Shown: positions 1 through 5,061 of the stretch, one piece after another
Position numbering within the stretch: position 1 is the first letter of the stretch
Layout: each line of letters starts with the position of its first letter
Source: Nitrososphaerota archaeon
GTDB taxonomy: Archaea > Thermoproteota > Nitrososphaeria > Nitrososphaerales > JACQRY01
Reading direction: 5' to 3'
Length of the DNA: 5,517 nucleotides
Assembly (NCBI GenBank): GCA_016206275.1
Contig: JACQRY010000051.1
Location: 1-5,517 of the forward strand
Notes under the pieces: generated by a model
Told to the model about the DNA's origin: nothing
What the model saw: the letters and a program-made list of their open reading frames with translations, nothing else
Database searches by the model: none
Made by a program: the position numbers and the translations under genes

Positions 1-1160
1 ATGATGCTCTTTACCTCTCCAATGTTATAGGGCCTAGACCCGCTAGCTCCAAGGCCGACGAAAAGGCCCTCCGCTTATTCAGAGACCGCTTCGAATCTCT
101 TGGACTAGAATGCAGAGTGGAGGAATTCAGCTTCACAGCTTTTGAGGCTGATAATTGGCGTCTTTCGATCAATGGGGAGGAGGCGCCTTCGTTGCCCTGT
201 GTAGCTTCCCCTTCGACCAAGGATACACTGACGGCGCCTGTGATCGACGTGGGTCATGGGACTGACGAGGAGATCGGTGACGTTGGAGGGAAGATCATAC
301 TTGCCAGAATAGGTAAGAATCACGAGTCGTTTAAGGCGGAGAAGGCTGCTGAGAAGGGAGCTTTAGGCATGCTCGTATTCGCCGAGGAAGAAAAATGGGG
401 CATCTACACCGGGAGACTCCGCTACCCTATCGGATCAATACCCGCCCTATGCATATCTTCCGCTACTGGTCTACGACTGTCAAAAGCCGCCTCCCGGCGA
501 GAAGCAAAAGCCAGCATCGAACTCACCGCCAAGATCAGCGACGCTACCGGCAAGAACCTGCTCGCCCAGATAAAAGGAGAAAGTGAGGAGTATGCGATAG
601 TTACCGCTCACAGAGACAGCAGACCCCATTCGCCAGGAGCCAACGACAACGTCTCAGGCGGCGCAGTAATGATGGAAGTAGCAAGAGCGTTGTCAAACAA
701 GAAATTGAAAAGAAGTATAGTCTTGTTCTCAACCGACGCTGAGGAATACGGGTTAAGGGGCTCCCTCCACCACGTTGACAAGCACAGAGACGAATTGAAG
801 AGATGTGTAGCTAACGTTAACCTGGATTCAGTCGGCCAAGGCACCATACACACGGTTCAACGCGACAGAGCTGGCCCTCTCTCACCAGCCTTAAACAGCT
901 TCGTGACTCACGTAGCAAAGCGCATGAACATCAGCGTGAAGACAAAAAGCCTACAGAACGGCAGTGACTGCGACTCCTTTCTTAACGCAGGTGTGCCCGC
1001 ATGCTGGATCAGAGGTTGGCCCAGCACTTCCTTCAACAGTACCACCGACACCTTCGATAAACTAGATTACAGGTTAATGGCCAAGATGGCTAACCTAGGA
1101 GCAACGGTGATGGGGAGACTGGCTGAATCGGAGAAGTGGAGCAGAACCCCGAAAACTTAA
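1..1160 (+). CDS. M28-family zinc metallopeptidase with PA domain, 5'-partial
   Basis: This is an aminopeptidase/carboxypeptidase-like enzyme of family M28, which removes residues from peptides with two zinc ions. The frame is open from base 3 (codons counted from there, 385 residues visible). A GTG at 117 is a possible start, but the 38 codons before it encode a typical M28 N-terminus (LSNVIGPRPASS followed by a helix), so the true start lies off the left edge. A PA (protease-associated) domain covers about residues 90-160. The catalytic domain follows: HRDS (His203), GANDNVSGG (bridging Asp215), DAEEYGLRGS (catalytic Glu247, ligand Glu248) and NLDS (Asp275). The last ligand position, normally His in a YHT..DT motif, is Asn345 in FNSTTDTFDKLD. 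Whether a signal peptide exists cannot be seen. Family assignment is firm; activity is uncertain because of Asn345. Silent-site base use changes about one third of the way through. Confidence 0.92.
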   Translation, partial: DALYLSNVIGPRPASSKADEKALRLFRDRFESLGLECRVEEFSFTAFEADNWRLSINGEEAPSLPCVASPSTKDTLTAPVIDVGHGTDEEIGDVGGKIILARIGKNHESFKAEKAAEKGALGMLVFAEEEKWGIYTGRLRYPIGSIPALCISSATGLRLSKAASRREAKASIELTAKISDATGKNLLAQIKGESEEYAIVTAHRDSRPHSPGANDNVSGGAVMMEVARALSNKKLKRSIVLFSTDAEEYGLRGSLHHVDKHRDELKRCVANVNLDSVGQGTIHTVQRDRAGPLSPALNSFVTHVAKRMNISVKTKSLQNGSDCDSFLNAGVPACWIRGWPSTSFNSTTDTFDKLDYRLMAKMANLGATVMGRLAESEKWSRTPKT

Positions 1161-1202
1161 TCCCAAGGGAGATGAATCAAGCAACTAATTACCAACTCGA
1201 CC

Positions 1203-1322
1203 CTATATTTCCACAGCGATATCTATGAATGCCTCAGCATCATAAAGCGCGCCTTGCAACCCTCGATGCCTGCCACTCTTGGCTAAGTAGAGGACCGGAG
1301 TTGTGTTAGAAACGACTGGCAT
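1203..1322 (-). pseudogene. Truncated DUF3368/PIN-like toxin remnant
   Basis: A 39-codon frame starts with ATG four bases after the TGA stop of the upstream antitoxin, the usual antitoxin-toxin spacing. Its opening residues, PVVSNTTPVLYLAK, match the highly conserved start of DUF3368/PIN-like toxins (VSNTSPLIYLAK in typical members). The rest also appears co-linear with the family: ALYDAEAFIDIAVEI resembles the LYGEVYIPEAV segment that comes next in homologues. A TAG then ends the frame, where family members normally run to about 150-160 residues. The remaining PIN-domain acids and the C-terminal half are absent, and only 42 bp separate this stop from the convergent peptidase gene, so the rest has been deleted rather than merely frameshifted. 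Intact members are thought to be RNases; this stub should have no nuclease activity. Family call from memory of the motif, no search run. Confidence 0.66.
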
Positions 1323-1326
1323 GGCA

Positions 1327-1566
1327 TCATTTATCGTGAGGCCCTCTGAGAGGTATACGTGCCTTGGCCCTGTACTGATCAAACTCTCTGAACGGTAAGC
1401 TTGCTACTTCAGCCGCCTTTCCGATTGAGACGCGCCCCTCCATGTAAAGTTCCAGAGAGAGTTTCACTTTCTGGGGAAGCGAGTCCACGTAATCCCAGTC
1501 TATTGGCGTTATCAGATCCGCTTCGGAAAACCAGTATTTCCTCGTCTTGAGCATCTCATATGTCAT
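1327..1566 (-). CDS. UPF0175-family antitoxin-like protein
   Basis: A 79-residue protein. Residues 36-73 (LSLELYMEGRVSIGKAAEVA and following, ending near RIPL) match the UPF0175 pattern of a helix followed by a helix-turn-helix. In archaea this family is the usual partner of DUF3368/PIN-like toxins and is presumed to bind DNA and repress its own operon. The toxin remnant directly downstream supports the assignment. The N-terminal 25 residues, rich in aromatic and acidic residues, are not typical of the family, and the C-terminus stops soon after the conserved RIPL, where members often run somewhat further. The start at 1566 has a GGAAG only one base before it, which is too close. ATG at 1554 (residue 5) would place that site 13 bases away, so the true start is not settled. 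A TATA-like box lies about 40 bp upstream. Confidence 0.76.
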   Translation of the reverse strand: MTYEMLKTRKYWFSEADLITPIDWDYVDSLPQKVKLSLELYMEGRVSIGKAAEVASLPFREFDQYRAKARIPLRGPHDK

Positions 1567-1602
1567 TCTTCCACTGCCAATAGATTAGTGTAGAGTGCTT
1601 CA

Positions 1603-1615
1603 TCTATTTATCTTT
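1603..1615 (-). promoter_or_regulatory. Candidate TATA box for the antitoxin gene
   Basis: On the - strand this reads CAAAGATAAATAG, an A/T-rich core with a purine-rich left flank as in archaeal BRE/TATA elements. Its core is about 43 bp before the ATG at 1566, which would put the transcription start near 1583 and give a short leader of roughly 17 bases. It shares GATAAATA with the box before the ligase gene. Predicted by eye only. Confidence 0.5.
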
Positions 1616-1660
1616 GAAGGGCACCGTTAACTTGTTGGCTCCTGAAAACCTCTTTGCATA

Positions 1661-1677
1661 TTCAGATTTCATCTGAA
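1661..1677. repeat. Perfect 7-bp inverted repeat with 3-base spacer
   Basis: TTCAGAT, spacer TTC, ATCTGAA. It sits in the gene-free stretch 1567-1797, about 95 bp upstream of the antitoxin start and about 120 bp beyond the stop of the 67-residue small protein. It could be an operator for the antitoxin, a small hairpin in the 3' region of the ligase transcript, or chance. There is no adjacent U-run to make it a terminator. Confidence 0.4.
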
Positions 1678-1797
1678 GTGCCGAAGAGCTAACAACAGCC
1701 TAATCCGACCAATCCTGCAACAACAATCATGTCAAAACTCAGCACTTCAAGACACTAAGACAAGCCTTCGAAGCTCAACATCCACCATAGGTTAGTA

Positions 1798-2001
1798 TTA
1801 TTTTTCGGCAGCGTCAAGGGCATCAGACAAACTCTCCATCAGCCGATCAACTATTGCTCCACAGGAATTAAGAGAGCTTACAGCCGACAAGACCCCTATC
1901 TTTGCCGAGTACTTCTCTGCATCAGCAATCGATTTACGTATCTTCCGAACCTTGGCAGTAATCTCTTTCACTTGTCTTACGGAAGGCTTCTTAGAATACA
2001 A
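1798..2001 (-). CDS. Small helical protein, 67 residues, translationally coupled to the ligase gene
   Basis: I do not recognise this protein. It is short, rich in Lys, Glu, Ala and Ser, and lacks prolines after residue 6. The sequence suggests two long amphipathic helices (about residues 7-35 and 48-66) joined by a Ser/Asn/Cys segment (SSLNSCGA), so a helical hairpin or coiled coil is likely. There is one cysteine (residue 47) and no signal peptide or membrane segment. The start is TTG at 2001. An AGGAG at 2010-2014 stands 8 bases before it and overlaps the TAG stop of the upstream ligase, which is good support both for a real gene and for co-expression. A partner or regulator of the ligase is possible, but that is inferred from position only. 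Confidence 0.62.
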   Translation of the reverse strand: MYSKKPSVRQVKEITAKVRKIRKSIADAEKYSAKIGVLSAVSSLNSCGAIVDRLMESLSDALDAAEK

Positions 2002-2009
2002 AGCTACAA

Positions 2010-2014
2010 CTCCT
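2010..2014 (-). promoter_or_regulatory. Shine-Dalgarno AGGAG deciding the TTG start of the small protein
   Basis: On the - strand AGGAG lies 8 bases before TTG at 2001 and shares bases with the TAG stop of the ligase (2013-2015). This arrangement favours ribosomes passing directly from the ligase to the small gene and supports TTG rather than a later start. Confidence 0.65.
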
Positions 2015-3311
2015 ATTGCTTCACAACCACTCTCTTAGCCTTTCCCTCAAATCTAGGGAGATCGCCCTGCTTCACAAACTCCACCTCAGGCCTCACCAAC
2101 AGCTCATTTAGAAAAGCACTCCTAACACGATCTTCAAGACCCTCGTCAGCCCTATCGGTCTCAACCCTCACAGTGACAAGCGGCGTCGCACCAGTCTTAT
2201 CAACCACGATCTGATACTCCTGAGCCGCCTCAGGAAACTTAAGGAGAACAGCCTCGATCTGACTCGGATAAAACTTAGCCCCCTTGTAGATAATCATGTC
2301 ATCAGCCCTCCCCTTAATCGCAGCTATCCGCGGAAAAACCCTGCCACACTCACAACCATCATCCAAAACCTTCGTCACATCCCCCTGCCTGAACCTGATC
2401 AACGGCGCAGCCTCCCTACTCAGATGCGTAAACACCAACTCCCCCTCCTCCCCCGGTGGAAGAGGCTCCCCAGTCTCCCTATCAACAACCTCAAGATAGA
2501 AGTGATCTGTCCAGAAATGAATACCCTGCTCAACAAAACACTCAGACCCCGCACCAGGCCCAATCATCTCCGAAGTCCCATAATAATCCCGGGCACCCCC
2601 ACCCCTAGACCGCAAAGCGAAACGCTCATTCAACCTAGCCCTCATAGCAGGAGTCCAAGGCTCAGCACCACACAAAGCCACCCTAAGATCAAAATCCCGC
2701 TCCGGATCAACACCCTTCATCACCTCCGTAACATGATACAGAAAGCTAGGAGTACCAGCAATCACCGTGGCCCGCCTCTCCCTCAAAGCCTCCACCAAAG
2801 CCTCAGTCCGCTGAGCACCCCAAGGAATCACAGCAACCCCCAGTCTCTGAGCACCCAGATGAGTACCAGGACCACCAGTAAACAAGTGATAACCATAACA
2901 ATTAACCATAATATCCCCAGGCCTAACCCCGCAGCAGACCAGCTGCCTCGCCATAACATTAGCCCAGAGCTCAATGTCCCTGCGAGTGTAGGGGTAGATT
3001 GTTGCCCGCCCGGTGGTGCCCGAAGACATCTGAAAATTGATCAATCGCGCTCTTGGAACAGCTAGGATACCGTATGGCACGCCGTGTTGTCGAAGATCGT
3101 CTTTCGTGGTGAATGGAAATTTTCTCAGATCCTCTAATCTTCGCAGGTCGCTAGGCTTTACTTTCCCTTCGTCGAAACGCTTCTTGTAGAACGGCACACG
3201 ATCGTACACATACTTCAAAACATGTTTCATGCGTTTGAGCTGAAGGAACTGCATCTCCTTCCTAGACATTAATTCAATATGAGGCTCCCAATACGTTTCC
3301 TTAACAGGCAA
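2013..3311 (-). CDS. Phenylacetate-CoA ligase family adenylating enzyme (PaaK-like)
   Basis: A 432-residue member of the ANL superfamily, which activates a carboxylic acid with ATP and usually transfers it to CoA in the cytoplasm. Landmarks in order: the family N-terminus YWEPHIELMSRKEM, VYDRVPFYKKRFDE (35-48), P-loop SSGTTGRATIYPYT (96-109), CGAEPW (214-219), YYGTSEMIGPGAGSEC (243-258), the GELVFTHL and RFRQGD motifs (290-311), CECGR (320-324), IKGRADDMIIYKGAKFYPSQ (332-351), and the C-terminal GKAKRV holding the presumed catalytic Lys424. Length is normal and all core motifs are present. The P-loop has Arg-Ala where Lys-Pro is common. TTG at 3311 is preferred over the ATG at residue 15 because the YW segment is conserved and AAAGG lies 6 bases upstream. 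The substrate is unknown: phenylacetate, another aryl acid, or coenzyme F390-type chemistry are all possible for this family. Silent-site usage shifts abruptly after about residue 125. Confidence 0.93.
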   Translation of the reverse strand: MPVKETYWEPHIELMSRKEMQFLQLKRMKHVLKYVYDRVPFYKKRFDEGKVKPSDLRRLEDLRKFPFTTKDDLRQHGVPYGILAVPRARLINFQMSSGTTGRATIYPYTRRDIELWANVMARQLVCCGVRPGDIMVNCYGYHLFTGGPGTHLGAQRLGVAVIPWGAQRTEALVEALRERRATVIAGTPSFLYHVTEVMKGVDPERDFDLRVALCGAEPWTPAMRARLNERFALRSRGGGARDYYGTSEMIGPGAGSECFVEQGIHFWTDHFYLEVVDRETGEPLPPGEEGELVFTHLSREAAPLIRFRQGDVTKVLDDGCECGRVFPRIAAIKGRADDMIIYKGAKFYPSQIEAVLLKFPEAAQEYQIVVDKTGATPLVTVRVETDRADEGLEDRVRSAFLNELLVRPEVEFVKQGDLPRFEGKAKRVVVKQ

Positions 3312-3317
3312 GATCAG

Positions 3318-3322
3318 CCTTT
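3318..3322 (-). promoter_or_regulatory. Shine-Dalgarno AAAGG before the ligase TTG start
   Basis: On the - strand AAAGG stands 6 bases before TTG at 3311 and is followed by CTGATC, whose TGATC also matches the expected complement of the archaeal 16S tail. This supports the TTG start. Confidence 0.5.
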
Positions 3323-3341
3323 CGTCTAATGAGCAGGGCAG

Positions 3342-3350
3342 TTATTTATC
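3342..3350 (-). promoter_or_regulatory. Candidate TATA box for the ligase operon
   Basis: On the - strand it reads GATAAATAA, preceded by TTTAACT. Its core is about 35 bp before the ligase start, which predicts a leader of roughly 10 bases, just enough to hold the AAAGG site. It lies in the 106-bp gap shared with the divergent permease gene. Predicted by eye. Confidence 0.55.
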
Positions 3351-3381
3351 AGTTAAACCGGCCTCGCCAGAACCGCGATAT

Positions 3382-3391
3382 GTTGAATATG
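3382..3391 (+). promoter_or_regulatory. Candidate TATA box for the permease gene
   Basis: GTTGAATATG lies about 27-36 bases before the ATG at 3418. With the usual 25-bp spacing to the transcription start this gives a leaderless or nearly leaderless message, consistent with the absence of any GGAGG-like site in the preceding bases (CATCCTCATTA). A weak match, predicted by eye. Confidence 0.35.
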
Positions 3392-3417
3392 CTCTGACTT
3401 TTCGTCCATCCTCATTA

Positions 3418-4305
3418 ATGATAGGAGAAATCTACGCCCTAGTATTAGCAGTACTCTCCGGAGTCACTGCAGTACTGATCAGAAAAGTAACTCTGAAGTC
3501 TGAGCCGGTCATAGGGGTCTTCATCACACTGCTAATAGCTCCACCAATCTATCTAATTGCGTCCTTAGCTGACGGCGAAATCGGATTATTATCTAACGTA
3601 AGCATCACCGCGATAGTCTATTTTGCCGCGTCAGGCATCCTACACTTCTTAATCGGAAGAACCCTAAGCTGGCATGGAATAAGGCTCATAGGCGCCACCC
3701 GCGCCACTCCACTACTCAGGAGCCAAATCCTGTTTGCACCAGCATTAGCCTTCGTATTCATAGGGGAACAGGCAGGGCAAGGAGAAATTCTGGGGGTCAT
3801 ATCGGTGCTGGTTGGAGCAATACTAGTATCCATTAGCTTAGGTAGCAAAGAAAGAAAGTTGGCTGAAAAACACCAGGTCTTAGGAGGAATACTAACGTCG
3901 ATAGGTGCCGGAGCCATGTGGGGTGCGTCCCCCATACTGGTTAAGCTTGCATACGACGAGATCAACTCTCCCCTGATCGGGGCCCTCATATCTTCATCCG
4001 CCGCCGCCTTCGGATACCTTGGCATAGTGTGGAAAAGCCGCTCATCACCCGATTTTTCCCACCTAGGAAAAGATGCTATGAAATACATCTTGGCAGTAGC
4101 CCTCATTTCCCCTGCAAACGTTTTGCTCAGATTTCTAGCGCTGGCAGATCTGGATGTCGCAACGTACATCGTGCTCAGCGGCTTAGGACCCCTTTTCACG
4201 TTGATCTTCTCCTATCTCTTCATCAGACGCCTCGAGCTGATAAACCTAAGAGTGATAGCAGCCACCGTACTCATGCTCCTAGGTGCATATGCAACAGTTA
4301 TCTAA
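3418..4305 (+). CDS. EamA-family (DMT superfamily) permease
   Basis: A 295-residue membrane protein made of two EamA halves (about 1-142 and 153-295), the normal size and layout of drug/metabolite transporters. Ten hydrophobic helices can be placed at about 3-22, 31-51, 62-81, 99-116, 124-141, 154-175, 184-205, 221-241, 247-268 and 277-295. The first half has the characteristic GATRATPLLRSQILFAPALA stretch leading to FIGEQ, and the second half repeats it as VLSGLGPLFTLIFSYLFIRR with a following Glu (residue 273). A charged loop (SKERKLAEKH, 143-152) joins the halves. Such proteins export or import small metabolites such as amino acids or sugars; the cargo cannot be told. It is transcribed divergently from the ligase and followed 61 bp later by the hydrolase-like gene, which has its own possible promoter. 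The ATG at 3418 has no Shine-Dalgarno, suggesting leaderless translation. Confidence 0.92.
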   Translation: MIGEIYALVLAVLSGVTAVLIRKVTLKSEPVIGVFITLLIAPPIYLIASLADGEIGLLSNVSITAIVYFAASGILHFLIGRTLSWHGIRLIGATRATPLLRSQILFAPALAFVFIGEQAGQGEILGVISVLVGAILVSISLGSKERKLAEKHQVLGGILTSIGAGAMWGASPILVKLAYDEINSPLIGALISSSAAAFGYLGIVWKSRSSPDFSHLGKDAMKYILAVALISPANVLLRFLALADLDVATYIVLSGLGPLFTLIFSYLFIRRLELINLRVIAATVLMLLGAYATVI

Positions 4306-4332
4306 TGCTCGAAGATCTGCACGTTGGGAAAA

Positions 4333-4342
4333 TCCTTTAATC
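4333..4342 (+). promoter_or_regulatory. Candidate TATA box for the hydrolase-like gene
   Basis: TCCTTTAATC lies 25-34 bases before the ATG at 4367, the spacing expected for a leaderless archaeal transcript. No Shine-Dalgarno precedes the ATG (context CACCTAAGCC). The box is weak, but its position fits well. Confidence 0.42.
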
Positions 4343-4366
4343 GACGCGAAATTCTTCACCTAAGCC

Positions 4367-5011
4367 ATGGCTAAGATACCGGAACCACCAGAAGGGAAAC
4401 CAAGATACAAGAAATGGGAATATGTTCCCAGAAGCTTCGAGCTCTACAAAGCCGATGGCACAGTGGTTGACAAGACCCCTGACCTAATGGAGAAGTTCGG
4501 CGACGCCGAGAGAAGAGGACTAAGATCCGTCCAAATAGGCATCAACATCTTCCACTTCTGGAGATACGCTGTAATGAAACGCTACGGCGAAGAAGTCGCC
4601 AAAGAAATGTCCAAAGAAGTCGGAGAACTCTTCGGGCGAAACACAGGAGAACTCATGAGACGAGACCCCCGGTTCAACGACATCAACAAACCAGAGTACT
4701 GGGACGCCTTCATCGAACACAACAGTTACGGCAGCTGGATGATCGGAGAATCCTCAGACATAGTTGAACTAGGACCAGGAGAAATGAAGATGAGAGTTTA
4801 CTCATGCAGACAATTCATACCCTGGAGAGACGGCTTCAACCAGGGAGGAGCCAAACTATCCCCCGACCCCAAAACCTGCCACGAATACTGCGACAAATGG
4901 TGGGAAGGACAGAACAACGCAGCGTCAGGCGGCAAAATAAAGTTCAAGCGTCTAAAATCCATGGAAACCGACGGTCACTGCGAATGGGACATCTGGCTAG
5001 AAAAGAAATAG
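4367..5011 (+). CDS. L-2-amino-thiazoline-4-carboxylate hydrolase-like protein
   Basis: A 214-residue soluble protein. The C-terminal part resembles the ATC hydrolase family (named for ring opening of L-2-amino-thiazoline-4-carboxylate on the way to cysteine; many members have other or unknown roles). A helical YGEEVAKEMSKEVGEL segment (73-88) comes first, then CRQFIPWRDGF (147-157), then CHEYCDKWWEG (171-181), then IKFKRLKSMETDGHCEWDIW (191-210), which matches the family's closing pattern of a basic strand, a Gly-rich turn and a conserved Cys. Cysteines are at 147, 171, 175 and 205; they could be catalytic or could bind a metal or cofactor. The N-terminal 55 residues (MAKIPEPPEGKPRYKKWEYV onward) show no motif I know. 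The dehydrogenase gene starts 50 bases later on the same strand, so the two are probably co-transcribed. The family call rests on recalled patterns and is moderate; a conserved archaeal protein of unknown function is the alternative. Confidence 0.6.
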   Translation: MAKIPEPPEGKPRYKKWEYVPRSFELYKADGTVVDKTPDLMEKFGDAERRGLRSVQIGINIFHFWRYAVMKRYGEEVAKEMSKEVGELFGRNTGELMRRDPRFNDINKPEYWDAFIEHNSYGSWMIGESSDIVELGPGEMKMRVYSCRQFIPWRDGFNQGGAKLSPDPKTCHEYCDKWWEGQNNAASGGKIKFKRLKSMETDGHCEWDIWLEKK

Positions 5012-5050
5012 CAGCGAATCCTAAAAGGACTACTCAACTCCCTACTGTCT

Positions 5051-5055
5051 GGTGA
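5051..5055 (+). promoter_or_regulatory. Shine-Dalgarno GGTGA deciding the TTG start of the dehydrogenase
   Basis: GGTGA lies 6 bases before TTG at 5062 but 15 bases before the ATG at 5071, so it favours the TTG. The resulting MKAMKLYGF N-terminus is also the usual opening of this dehydrogenase family. Confidence 0.5.
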
Positions 5056-5061
5056 CCAGCC

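Noticed and set aside
117..119. GTG at 117 as the start of the peptidase
   Set aside because: The frame is open to the left edge and the 38 preceding codons encode the conserved M28 N-terminal segment with GPRPASS, so this GTG is internal.
1161..1202. Possible terminator between the convergent peptidase and toxin remnant
   Set aside because: The 42-bp gap contains no hairpin followed by a T-run in either direction.
1604..1672. 22-codon frame on the - strand starting MKSEYAKRFSG just upstream of the antitoxin
   Set aside because: It looks protein-like but is very short, begins inside the palindrome, has no ribosome binding site, and its end overlaps the predicted antitoxin TATA box. It could be a gene remnant, but the support is too thin.
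2424..3065. Long open frame on the + strand (213 codons) opposite the ligase gene
   Set aside because: Its product is a Pro/Ser/Thr/Arg-rich string with no domain, and the - strand frame has every PaaK motif. The opposite frame stays open because the ligase codons end in G/T, which makes stops rare on the complementary strand.
3618..4199. Open frame on the - strand (193 codons) opposite the permease gene
   Set aside because: It is a shadow of the EamA gene; the + strand frame shows ten hydrophobic helices, whereas this one has no recognisable feature.
4029..4340. 103-codon + strand frame overlapping the permease end
   Set aside because: An out-of-frame shadow of the permease, without motif or start signal.
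4804..5055. 83-codon + strand frame overlapping the hydrolase-like gene
   Set aside because: An Arg/Gln-rich out-of-frame product typical of shadow reading; the in-frame gene has the conserved Cys pattern.
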